Shown here: positions 1 to 7,713 of the stretch, one piece after another
Layout: each line of letters begins with the position of its first letter
Numbering within the stretch: position 1 is the stretch's first letter
Assembly (NCBI GenBank): GCA_964483985.1
Contig: CAZADS010000105.1
Coordinates: 1 to 64,000, forward strand
DNA length: 64,000 bases
Reading direction: 5' to 3'
Source of the DNA: CAZADS01 sp964483985
GTDB lineage: Bacteria; Pseudomonadota; Alphaproteobacteria; Thalassobaculales; Thalassobaculaceae
Translations under genes and position numbers: made by a program
The notes under the pieces: generated by a model
Database searches by the model: none
Told to the model about the DNA's origin: nothing
Seen by the model: the letters and a program-made list of their open reading frames with translations, nothing else

Positions 1-1071
1 ACGTAACCCATCCGTAGATGCCTCGGTTAATCCGCGCTCGGTAATTAATCCAGATATCAAACGAGCTGGTGTGACATCAAAAGCCGGATTCGCTACTTCG
101 CTATTTTCCGGAGTGATGGTCACTGCTGCAATCGTGCCACCTTTCGTTCTCCCGGTCACAGAGGTAATCTCATCTCTAGGTCTCTCTTCAATGGGTATAT
201 CTAAAAGCCCGTTATCTATCGTCCAATCAATAGTTGGCGACGGAAGCGCAACATAGAATGGGATTTTATTATCTTTTGCAGCAAGTGCTTTCAGATAAGT
301 GCCAATTTTATTACATACATCACCTGCAGCGGTCACCCGATCAGCGCCGACAATCACTATATCAACCTTGTTCTGTTGCATAAAGTGACCCCCAGCGTTA
401 TCCACTATCACCGTATGCGGAACACCTTGGTTGGACAATTCCCAGGCTGTGAGGCTTGACCCCTGATTGCGTGGACGGGTCTCATCTACCCATACATGAA
501 CCGGTAGACCATTATCCTGTGCCATATAAATCGGTGCAGTTGCAGTTCCCCAGTCGACAGTAGCCAGCCAACCCGCATTGCAATGCGTTAAGATATTAAT
601 ATTCTCGCCTTTGCGTTTATCTGCAGCCATCTTTTTCAAAATTTCCAGGCCCACTTTGCCAATGCGCCGATTAATATAAACGTCCTCGTCGCAGATCATG
701 CAAGCCAATTTTCGAGCCACTTTTCCACGTTCTTTGAACGGTAAAATAATTAAATTTCGCTTTATTAAATCTAGAGCCCACTTTAAATTTACTGCCGTAG
801 GTCTTGTTGAATAAAGAGTTTCATAAGCAGCAGACAAGCCAGAATCTGAACAATCCTGCCGCATAGCCAACCACATTCCAAACGCAGCTGTTGCACCGAT
901 TAAAGGTGCTCCACGAACCATCATTAATCTTATTGCCATCGCGGCATCATCTAAGCTGTTAAGTTGAGCAATTTCGAAAGAATGAGGTAATTTTGTTTGG
1001 TTTATAATCTGGACCGATTCGGTCTCTGCATCTAACCAAATTGTTCGGGTGGGTTGATGGTTGACCCTCAT
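1..1071 (-). CDS. mtnA: S-methyl-5-thioribose-1-phosphate isomerase, 3' end cut by the window edge
   Basis: Converts methylthioribose-1-phosphate to methylthioribulose-1-phosphate in the cytosolic methionine salvage pathway. The frame opens at the ATG complementary to 1069-1071 and stays open to base 1 (357 codons), so only about the last ten residues are missing. Visible motifs are RGAPLIGA near residue 53, LTHCNAGWLATVDWGTA with the catalytic cysteine at residue 164, DNAGGHFM and GADRVTAAGD with the catalytic aspartate at residue 244, followed by NPAFDVTP and the ITERG tail. These are diagnostic of MtnA rather than of the related eIF2B-like proteins. It is divergent from purB, with about 156 bp between the two starts. 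No SAM-type riboswitch is apparent upstream. Confidence 0.95.
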   Translation of the reverse strand, partial: MRVNHQPTRTIWLDAETESVQIINQTKLPHSFEIAQLNSLDDAAMAIRLMMVRGAPLIGATAAFGMWLAMRQDCSDSGLSAAYETLYSTRPTAVNLKWALDLIKRNLIILPFKERGKVARKLACMICDEDVYINRRIGKVGLEILKKMAADKRKGENINILTHCNAGWLATVDWGTATAPIYMAQDNGLPVHVWVDETRPRNQGSSLTAWELSNQGVPHTVIVDNAGGHFMQQNKVDIVIVGADRVTAAGDVCNKIGTYLKALAAKDNKIPFYVALPSPTIDWTIDNGLLDIPIEERPRDEITSVTGRTKGGTIAAVTITPENSEVANPAFDVTPARLISGLITERGLTEASTDGLR

Positions 1072-1227
1072 GGGTGATTTCCGCGAAAAAATGTAAATTA
1101 ACTAGATAATACCTTGCAAAGTCGATAAAGGGAAATACCTCTCCATTTCAAATACAATCATCATTCAGTGACGATCTAAATTACCAATGCTATGAAAGTG
1201 TCGAATTAATTAGAAGGGTGGTAAATA

Positions 1228-2526
1228 ATGATCCCACGTTATTCTCGTCCAAATATGACTAAAATTTGGGAGCCCGAAAACCGCTTTCGAATTTGGTTCG
1301 AAATAGAAGCGCATGCTTGTGATGCGCAAGCGGAATTAGGAATAATCCCGAGGGAAGCTGCGAAAGCTGTATGGGAACGTGGTGGTTTTGATATTTCACG
1401 TATCGATGCTATCGAATCCGAAGTTAAACACGATGTGATAGCGTTTCTTACAAGTCTAGCAGAACATGTTGGGCCTGAGGCCCGTTTTGTTCATCAAGGT
1501 ATGACATCGTCGGACGTTCTGGATACCTGCCTCGCTGTACAGTTGTCTCAAGCGGCAGATATACTTCTAAGAGACGTCGACGACTTGTTAGCAGCGTTAA
1601 AAATTAGAGCATTAGAGCATAAATTCACGCCGACGATAGGCCGAAGTCATGCTATCCACGCAGAACCAACGACTTTTGGTCTAAAACTCGCGGGATTTTA
1701 TGCAGAATTCAAACGTAATAAGGAGCGGTTAGAATTAGCTAGAAATGAAATAGCTACCTGCGCAATTTCCGGTCCCGTTGGTACTTTCTCCAGCATCGAC
1801 CCAAAAGTTGAATCACACGTAGCTAAAAGTCTTGGCCTCAAGGTGGAACCAATTTCATCACAGGTAATTCCACGCGACCGGCATGCCATGTTTTTCTGCG
1901 TTTTAGGAATAATTGCTAGCTCATTAGAAAGATTGGCGATTGAAATACGTCATTTGCAACGCACTGAGGTGCGGGAAGCAGAAGAATTTTTTTCCCCAGG
2001 ACAAAAAGGTTCTTCCTCTATGCCACATAAACGTAATCCGGTGCTCACCGAAAATTTAACCGGATTAGCTCGGTTAGTAAGGAGTTATGTTTTTCCCGCC
2101 ATGGAAAACATTTCCCTATGGCATGAACGCGACATTTCTCATTCCTCAGTCGAACGCGTTATTGCCCCAGACAGCACTATTGCTTTAGATTTTGCTCTAG
2201 CGCGAATGACGAATGTCATTAGTAAATTGGTGATTTATCCGGATAAGATGCAAGAAAATCTTGATAACTTAAAAGGGCTAATTCATTCCCAAACTATTTT
2301 GCTAAAATTAACCCAAAATGGGATGAGTAGGGAATCCTCGTACGAAGCAGTCCAACGAAACGCTATGATTGTATGGAATGAAGGTAAGAATTTTTTAGAA
2401 CTGCTAAAAATGGATGAAGTCATCCGAAAACACCTATCAGAAACTGAACTTGAAGGATTATTTGATATCTCACTACATTTGAAACAAATTGATGTCATCT
2501 TCAACCGGGTATTTAGTGAACCTTGA
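1228..2526 (+). CDS. purB: Adenylosuccinate lyase
   Basis: Cleaves SAICAR and adenylosuccinate, releasing fumarate, in de novo purine synthesis. It is a cytosolic homotetramer. The 432-residue length is normal for the bacterial PurB group that begins MIPRYSRP. The fumarase/aspartase signature SSSMPHKRNP lies at residues 262-271 and supplies the catalytic serine loop. GMTSSD is at 91-96 and the SHAIHAEPTT histidine region at 140-149. An AGAAGGG ribosome site sits about ten bases before the ATG. It stands alone and is divergent from mtnA. A second member of the superfamily lies near 57 kb but is of the PcaB-like type, so this copy is the housekeeping one. Confidence 0.97.
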   Translation: MIPRYSRPNMTKIWEPENRFRIWFEIEAHACDAQAELGIIPREAAKAVWERGGFDISRIDAIESEVKHDVIAFLTSLAEHVGPEARFVHQGMTSSDVLDTCLAVQLSQAADILLRDVDDLLAALKIRALEHKFTPTIGRSHAIHAEPTTFGLKLAGFYAEFKRNKERLELARNEIATCAISGPVGTFSSIDPKVESHVAKSLGLKVEPISSQVIPRDRHAMFFCVLGIIASSLERLAIEIRHLQRTEVREAEEFFSPGQKGSSSMPHKRNPVLTENLTGLARLVRSYVFPAMENISLWHERDISHSSVERVIAPDSTIALDFALARMTNVISKLVIYPDKMQENLDNLKGLIHSQTILLKLTQNGMSRESSYEAVQRNAMIVWNEGKNFLELLKMDEVIRKHLSETELEGLFDISLHLKQIDVIFNRVFSEP

Positions 2527-2644
2527 AAGCATTTGTGAATTAAGCAAAATAATATGGACGGACCATTGCTGGATAGTTCTAACCAACTGTGATCACAAAA
2601 CTAGATCAATTAAATTCTGCAACACGAAAAAGCACTTGGGCTTT

Positions 2645-3358
2645 CTAAAGTTCAAACGGCAATGTCCGGCGAAGCGAGATTGTTTCCTTGGTGATGGCCG
2701 TATCAAAGCACAAAACTTCAACCCCATATTCCAGGGCGCGATGGAGTTCCTCCCTATATGAGGGATCAATATCTCCTGCAATACGAAAGTGATCGCAATC
2801 CATTCTTTGAACCAAATATACCATCACAGATCTATCACCCATTTTTACTTGTTTGGACATTTCTTTTAAGTGGCGTGTTCCTCGCTCAGTGACCGAATCT
2901 GGAAATTCTGCAGCGCCTGGATTTGGTCCATAATTTCGCTTAAGGTGAACATTTTTTACTTCAACCCAGCAACGACCATATCGTGAATCTTCCAATAAAA
3001 TATCTATCCGCGAACGCTCGCCATATCTGACTTCACGCCTCAAATGTTCATATTTGGAGAGCTCATCAATAGCTCCCGATTGGATAGCTTCTGATACAAT
3101 GATGTTAGGATAACCGGTATTAATACCCACCAATCCGCTAAAAGTTTCTATAAGTTCAAATGTGAATGGAAGCTTACGATTAGGATTAGACGAACGAGAT
3201 AACCAAACTCTAGAACCTGGTTCATTTAACCCAATCATCCGACCAGGATTTGGACAGTGTGCTGTCAAAATTTCACCTGATTCAAACCGTACGTCCACCA
3301 AAAAACGCTTATAGCGTTTTATTAGTTGACCAGAATAAAGTGGTCGGGGTAGTTGCAT
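2645..3358 (-). CDS. sfsA: SfsA family protein (sugar fermentation stimulation protein A)
   Basis: SfsA proteins are predicted nucleic-acid-binding or nuclease-fold proteins; the E. coli member was named for its effect on maltose metabolism and its biochemical role is unsettled. The translation carries the family's N-terminal OB-like region (RPLYSGQLIKRYKRFLVDV, then AHCPNPGRMIGL) and the conserved nuclease-like core ERSRIDILLEDS...CWVEVKNVHL. About 237 residues is the normal length. Translation can start at the ATG complementary to 3356-3358, preceded by a weak GGA, or four codons earlier at a TTG. It converges on purB and is divergent from the CinA-domain gene across an intergenic region with a hairpin-capable inverted repeat. 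Confidence 0.92.
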   Translation of the reverse strand: MQLPRPLYSGQLIKRYKRFLVDVRFESGEILTAHCPNPGRMIGLNEPGSRVWLSRSSNPNRKLPFTFELIETFSGLVGINTGYPNIIVSEAIQSGAIDELSKYEHLRREVRYGERSRIDILLEDSRYGRCWVEVKNVHLKRNYGPNPGAAEFPDSVTERGTRHLKEMSKQVKMGDRSVMVYLVQRMDCDHFRIAGDIDPSYREELHRALEYGVEVLCFDTAITKETISLRRTLPFEL

Positions 3359-3377
3359 CAAAGGGTCCAATAAGCGA

Positions 3378-3400
3378 TGGTATTACAAAATATAATACCA
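3378..3400. promoter_or_regulatory. 8-bp inverted repeat in the sfsA / CinA-domain divergent intergenic region
   Basis: TGGTATTA (3378-3385) and TAATACCA (3393-3400) are perfect inverted arms around a 7-base spacer. The element fills much of the short gap between two divergent genes. This is a common place for a dimeric repressor site, though the AT-rich arms could also be chance. No poly-T follows on either strand, so it is not an obvious terminator. Confidence 0.4.
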
Positions 3401-3411
3401 GAATTCATTAG

Positions 3412-4203
3412 ATGAAAGTACATATGTCTACCAAAATTCCATCGATTCCAATTGTTACCGCTGCATTTATCATAATTGGCAACGAAATCCTTTCCGGCCG
3501 GACAAAGGACGCAAATCTAAATTTTCTTGCAGAAACGCTGGTTGAAGCGGGCATCAGATTACAAGAAGTTCGCATTATTCCTGACAGCGAGGAAGTAATA
3601 GTTAAAACTATCCTTGAATTGAAAAATAAATTTGACCACGTGTTCACTTCGGGAGGAATTGGACCAACCCATGACGACATCACATGTGATTCAGTTGCAA
3701 AATCCTTTGGATTGCCAGTCTACCACCATCCAGAAGCCGTAAAACGCATGCAGATGCACGCGCTGGATCGCAACGTCGAACTAAATGAATCACGTATGCG
3801 AATGGCTCGAACGCCTAAAGGTGCAGATTTAATTCTGAATAGTGTTTCAGCCGCACCCGGCTTTACGGTTAAAAACGTTCATGTAATGGCTGGGGTACCA
3901 ATTGTTTTTCGAGCTATGGTGCAAGAACTGGTTCCTCAACTCGAAGGTGGCGCTAAAATACATACCATAGCGATCGATGCTAACATTGGAGAAGGGGTGA
4001 TTGCTGCAAAATTATCCTCTATTCAAGATGATTTCCCCCACTTGGACATAGGAAGTTATCCTTATTTTCGAAAAGGGATATATGGCACCACTTTAGTCGT
4101 AACAGGCACTAGCAAGCGGGAATTACGGTCTGCTTATGATAATATTTGTCAATTGATTCAAGAAATGGGCGGCATCCCGAGAAGCGAAGAGGATACCAAA
4201 TGA
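3412..4203 (+). CDS. CinA/MoaB-type molybdopterin-binding domain protein
   Basis: The protein carries the MoCF_biosynth fold used by MoaB, Mog and the N-terminal part of CinA. Markers are the opening IIIGNEILSGRTKDAN, then TSGGIGPTHDD at about residues 84-94 and GVPIVFRAM near 165. At 263 residues it matches the stand-alone CinA N-domain proteins common in Alphaproteobacteria and lacks the C-terminal nicotinamide-nucleotide amidase domain of full CinA. Homologues are annotated as molybdopterin-binding or competence/damage-inducible, and the true substrate is unclear. Its TGA overlaps the ATG of the next gene (ATGA at 4200-4203), so the two are probably translationally coupled. A second possible start is the ATG at 3424. 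Confidence 0.88.
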   Translation: MKVHMSTKIPSIPIVTAAFIIIGNEILSGRTKDANLNFLAETLVEAGIRLQEVRIIPDSEEVIVKTILELKNKFDHVFTSGGIGPTHDDITCDSVAKSFGLPVYHHPEAVKRMQMHALDRNVELNESRMRMARTPKGADLILNSVSAAPGFTVKNVHVMAGVPIVFRAMVQELVPQLEGGAKIHTIAIDANIGEGVIAAKLSSIQDDFPHLDIGSYPYFRKGIYGTTLVVTGTSKRELRSAYDNICQLIQEMGGIPRSEEDTK

Positions 4204-4967
4204 AAGTCCAAGTATCCCATAGATCATCTGGATCGGGTATTATTACAACTATTTGCTACGACCGCCAAAAGAAATTAAATTCACTTAATAAAGATGGTAT
4301 TTTGAAACTAGCAGAAGTTTTTTCAAATCTGAAAAATAACTCTGACCTGCGTGCCGTCGTCTTGACGGGAGCCGGCTCGACATCTTTTTTCGGAGGAGCC
4401 GATATTTATGAATTAAACGACTTAAACCCTGAGACAGGCAGGGCATTTATTAAAGATCTTCACAGCCTATTTGTTCAAATCCGCACATTTCCAGTGCCAG
4501 TTATCGCCCGAATCAACGGCTACACCTTAGGCGCCGGCATGGAACTAGCAGCTGCATGCGATCTCCGCATCGGGTCCGAAACATCTATATTTGGAATGCC
4601 AGAAGTCCGAGTAGGTATTCCTTCGGTAATAGAAGCGGCTTTGTTACCACGACTAATCGGGTGGGGAAGATCAAATTATTTAGTGATGACCGCAGAGAAT
4701 ATTGATGCCACCAAAGCTTATGATTGGGGATTTTTGGAAAGTATTGTGCCAATAGACGAGCTTGATTCTGAAACCGATCGGATAGCAAACGCTATCGCAG
4801 CATCTGGTCCAATCGCCGTTCGTGCCCAAAAACGGTTAGTTCAAAAGTGGGAAGAACTCCCACTAGGGGAAGCAATAACAGCAGGCGTCGATGCTCTAGC
4901 AGATGCTTTTAAGACGAGCGAACCACAACGCATGATGCGCCCGTTCTTTGAGCGGAAAAAAAGTTGA
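4200..4967 (+). CDS. Enoyl-CoA hydratase/isomerase family protein
   Basis: A crotonase-superfamily enzyme, 255 residues, probably hydrating or isomerising enoyl-CoA esters in the cytosol. The oxyanion-hole segments FFGGADIY and NGYTLGAGMELAAACD are present. Both glutamates used by true hydratases are visible, in GMELA and in FGMPEVRVGIPS, so a hydratase activity is plausible. The open frame extends 18 codons further upstream, but the ATG at 4200 is chosen for three reasons: it overlaps the preceding stop as ATGA, it follows a GAAGAGGA-type ribosome site, and it gives the normal family length. The substrate cannot be told from sequence. Confidence 0.9.
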   Translation: MKVQVSHRSSGSGIITTICYDRQKKLNSLNKDGILKLAEVFSNLKNNSDLRAVVLTGAGSTSFFGGADIYELNDLNPETGRAFIKDLHSLFVQIRTFPVPVIARINGYTLGAGMELAAACDLRIGSETSIFGMPEVRVGIPSVIEAALLPRLIGWGRSNYLVMTAENIDATKAYDWGFLESIVPIDELDSETDRIANAIAASGPIAVRAQKRLVQKWEELPLGEAITAGVDALADAFKTSEPQRMMRPFFERKKS

Positions 4968-5029
4968 ACTATACTATAATCCCTATCTAGCCTGAATAAA
5001 TAAAATAACAGGTTCCGCCTATTTCACAT

Positions 5030-6112
5030 CTATATAGCAAAACGGTGAATAGAATCTGGATTAAAATTGAAACCCATACCTGGTCGATCAGGAATTAAAA
5101 TTTCACCACTTTCCATTTCCATATTTTCTTGGAATAGTTCTGTGAACCACGGCATATGTTCTACATAAATCACATTATCGGCAGCGGCACAAAGTTGCAG
5201 ACTATGTTCTGTAAATATATGGGGGCTAACTGGAATATCACGGGCTGACGCTAAGTGGGCAACCTTCATCCACTCTGACACGCCTCCAACTCGCTCAAGA
5301 TCGGGCATAATAATATCAGCTGCTTCCCGATCCAACAAATCCTGAAAACCGTAACGAGCATATTCCGTTTCGCCACTAGCAACGGGCGTGTCAAGCGCTG
5401 CCGCTACCTTAGCTGATCCAGAAAGATCGTAGGCTTGAACTGGCTCTTCAAACCAAGCCAACTTAAATTTCTCCAATTCTCGACCCAGTCTAATGGAATG
5501 ATTCACTGTCAAGCCTTGGTTTGCATCTACCATCAAATCTAAGGAAGAGCCAATAGTCTCCCGAACAGCAGCTACCCTTTCGACATCCTCACAGATATCA
5601 GGAAGTCCAACTCTCATTTTAATAGCTGTAAAACCTTTAGACATAAAGTCGCGCGCTTCGGCCTGTAATTCATCAATTGCCATCGAAGCCCAGAGCCCTC
5701 CGCTTGCATAAGCCCTAACTTTACTTCGGGCCCTCCCCAATATTCGTCCAACAGAAATACCCTGTGCTTTGCCTCGGATATCCCAGCACGCACAATCCAC
5801 CGCAGCTATCCCAAATAGTGTCACTCCTTTATGACCAAGAAAATTAATTTCGCGCCACATATCCATAAATAGCGCTTCTGTATCCCTTGGATCACTTCCG
5901 ATTACAACACCACTAAGAGAGTGAACCATTGCTTCGAGAACAGGCAATTTGTGGCGACCAATCGCCCAGAGATAACTTTCACCAGATAAACCTTCATTTG
6001 TGTCTATCCATACTAAAAGGCCGGCAACGCCCTTTATTCGGTGGATAGAAGTCTCAATAGGTTTAGAAAATGGTATTTCTATTTGTTTAGTTCTGATACC
6101 AGTAATTTTCAT
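5030..6112 (-). CDS. Mandelate racemase/muconate lactonizing enzyme family protein (enolase superfamily), copy 1
   Basis: A 360-residue enolase-superfamily enzyme with the N-terminal capping domain and C-terminal barrel. These enzymes abstract a proton alpha to a carboxylate with Mg2+ help and act as acid-sugar dehydratases, racemases or cycloisomerases. Metal ligands are visible as D196 (VDANQG), E222 (WFEEPV) and E248 (SGETEY). The acid/base candidates are K165-x-R167 (AIKMRVG) and H298 (SPHIF), which places it in the mandelate-racemase-like subgroup. The substrate is unknown. It is a lone gene, and a palindromic element lies 67-93 bases upstream. A second, diverged member occurs at 41.9-43.0 kb. 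Confidence 0.9.
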   Translation of the reverse strand: MKITGIRTKQIEIPFSKPIETSIHRIKGVAGLLVWIDTNEGLSGESYLWAIGRHKLPVLEAMVHSLSGVVIGSDPRDTEALFMDMWREINFLGHKGVTLFGIAAVDCACWDIRGKAQGISVGRILGRARSKVRAYASGGLWASMAIDELQAEARDFMSKGFTAIKMRVGLPDICEDVERVAAVRETIGSSLDLMVDANQGLTVNHSIRLGRELEKFKLAWFEEPVQAYDLSGSAKVAAALDTPVASGETEYARYGFQDLLDREAADIIMPDLERVGGVSEWMKVAHLASARDIPVSPHIFTEHSLQLCAAADNVIYVEHMPWFTELFQENMEMESGEILIPDRPGMGFNFNPDSIHRFAI

Positions 6113-6178
6113 AATCCGGTTCCTTGTCCGTGCTGCTTTTCTGTCAATTCTAAAATATCTAATAGCTCATTGGGTGGG

Positions 6179-6205
6179 TTTTTATCACTCTGATACTGAT
6201 AAAAA
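6179..6205. promoter_or_regulatory. 9-bp inverted repeat upstream of the enolase-superfamily gene
   Basis: TTTTTATCA (6179-6187) and TGATAAAAA (6197-6205) are perfect arms separated by nine bases. CTGATA occurs twice in tandem just inside and into the right arm. It lies 67-93 bases upstream of the start of the minus-strand enzyme gene, where an operator would sit. It could also serve as a terminator for transcription arriving from dehI, because the arms read as A-rich then T-rich on either strand. The 239-bp gap from 6113 to 6351 holds nothing else I recognise. Confidence 0.4.
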
Positions 6206-6351
6206 TAAAAGAAGGTAAAAGCTTTATTTTAAAAGCCCTGTTATTTCTGCGCGATTTGCACGGACCAATAATCCTCTGGAACCAAAGCTTTTCGCGAAGT
6301 AATGCTGCCAAAAGTTAGAGACTAAATTGTTCCAGCTACTGCACAAGCCAA

Positions 6352-7176
6352 TTATGAGGGTAACGAATTCAATAATAATGAGCCAAACCCTAACATCTGA
6401 GGACTCGTCCCTCGATAGGTAGAAAGTGCCGATAAGACCTGTGTTTTTTCTTCAGCAGTTAAAGGCGGTGGTTCCGTTGGCCTTTTTAAGGTCTCGAGAA
6501 TTTTGGGAGCACCATCTGACACTCGTATTGCAATTTGTTCACAAGCAAGAATAGTGTTGGGATCAGAAAGTTGGGGCCCAATCACAACGGCAATATGTGC
6601 TAAATAGGCCGGCCAGCGAATGAGAATGCGATATAGCCCAGGAACAAATTTCTCTCCAGCTAAATCCGTTTGAAACGTTTCCAATATCCTTCTTTCTGAA
6701 GTATTTAATCGATTCGGTGAAGCTATTTCCGGAAGGCGGGGAAGACACTCGGGGAGTTTCCTTACACCGAAAGTAACTGACTTATAATTAATAGGCTCAT
6801 CCATTAAGATTCTTTCCAAGCAACCTGCAAAAACTAAATTCACTGGACTTACGCGGATGAATGTTTGGTAGGTAACTTTAATCAACTCCTCGTCCTTTAC
6901 ATCTACTCCAAAACACCGCAAGACCGGAGCAGATAATTTCGGTAAAGGTACAAGGGATGAAACATCTGCTAAATCCCAAGCCTTGTGTTGTAAGTTTCCC
7001 GAGCTAAAGGCTGGGCGTGTAATATTCCATATCCATTCAAGTAATCCTGGGTAAGTGGCCAGATGTCTAAATAACGACGACACATAAGGCGCTGCATAAA
7101 ATAAACGAATCTCTGCAAAAATATCGGCTATCGTACTCTCAGCATCTGTCTCCATGATTTCTCTGAATTCAGCCAT
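6352..7176 (-). CDS. DehI-like 2-haloacid dehalogenase family protein
   Basis: The 274-residue translation resembles the helical DehI family (D/L-2-haloacid dehalogenases, PF10778). It shows an opening acidic helix, IADIFAEIRLFYAAPYVSSLFRHLATYPGLLEW-type text, the RPAF turn, and a second half with LPRLPEIA and YRILIRWPAYLAHI, reflecting the two pseudo-repeats of the fold. Characterised DehI uses an aspartate-activated water to release halide from short 2-haloacids. I could not align the catalytic aspartate with certainty, and many database members of this family are untested. No dehalogenase regulator or haloacid permease is next to it. It is divergent from a VOC gene. Confidence 0.7.
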   Translation of the reverse strand: MAEFREIMETDAESTIADIFAEIRLFYAAPYVSSLFRHLATYPGLLEWIWNITRPAFSSGNLQHKAWDLADVSSLVPLPKLSAPVLRCFGVDVKDEELIKVTYQTFIRVSPVNLVFAGCLERILMDEPINYKSVTFGVRKLPECLPRLPEIASPNRLNTSERRILETFQTDLAGEKFVPGLYRILIRWPAYLAHIAVVIGPQLSDPNTILACEQIAIRVSDGAPKILETLKRPTEPPPLTAEEKTQVLSALSTYRGTSPQMLGFGSLLLNSLPS

Positions 7177-7260
7177 TGGAATACCTCATTATTCTTTTCC
7201 AAAATATCGATAATATATATGCTCGGTTACTGCTCTTGGATGGAAATAGGAAAACATAGG

Positions 7261-7683
7261 ATGAAAGGCAAAATGATAGCACCTAGTTTTAATCTGTTAG
7301 GATTGGATCACGTTGTAATCCGAACCAAGGATGTCAGCCGGATGATGATTTTTTACTGTGACGTACTTGGTTGCAGACTAGCGAAGCATAATAAACCGCT
7401 CGGGCTTTACCACTTATCAGCAGGAAGCTCAATGATCGATTTAATCACTCTCGATGGAAAATTAGGGTTAATGGGTGGCGCGGGTCCTGGTATTGAAGGA
7501 AAAAACGTAGACCACATAGCGTTAAAAATATCTCCATTTAATGCGAAAATCATACAGGCCTATCTTCTTTCTCACGGCATCAGTCCCGGGGAGGTAGTGA
7601 CTCGATTCGGAGCCGATGGGGATGGACCTTCTATTTACTTAACCGATCCAGAAGGTAACGGCGTAGAATTAAAGGGCGTATGA
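7261..7683 (+). CDS. VOC family (glyoxalase/bleomycin-resistance-like) protein
   Basis: A single-module vicinal-oxygen-chelate protein of about 140 residues. It starts LLGLDHVVIRTKDVSRMMIFYCDVLG, has a central GKNVDHIALKIS and ends TDPEGNGVELKG, the usual pattern of two beta-alpha-beta-beta-beta units carrying His and Glu metal ligands. Members include glyoxalase I, dioxygenases and resistance proteins, and this sequence does not decide among them. The frame is open from an ATG at 7219. The ATG at 7261 is preferred because AGGA lies nine bases before it and it begins close to the conserved domain. Confidence 0.85.
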   Translation: MKGKMIAPSFNLLGLDHVVIRTKDVSRMMIFYCDVLGCRLAKHNKPLGLYHLSAGSSMIDLITLDGKLGLMGGAGPGIEGKNVDHIALKISPFNAKIIQAYLLSHGISPGEVVTRFGADGDGPSIYLTDPEGNGVELKGV

Positions 7684-7713
7684 ATCCCAGAGCAGCAGTG
7701 GGTATCAACTAAC

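Noticed and set aside
1113..1141. Promoter-like TTGCAA between mtnA and purB
   Set aside because: On the plus strand no -10 follows at proper spacing; on the minus strand the match to TTACAT is too weak to assign.
2588..2597. TGTGATCACA, resembling a CRP/FNR half-site pair
   Set aside because: The two half-sites are fused without the six-base spacer that CRP/FNR sites need, and it lies at the 3' ends of two convergent genes.
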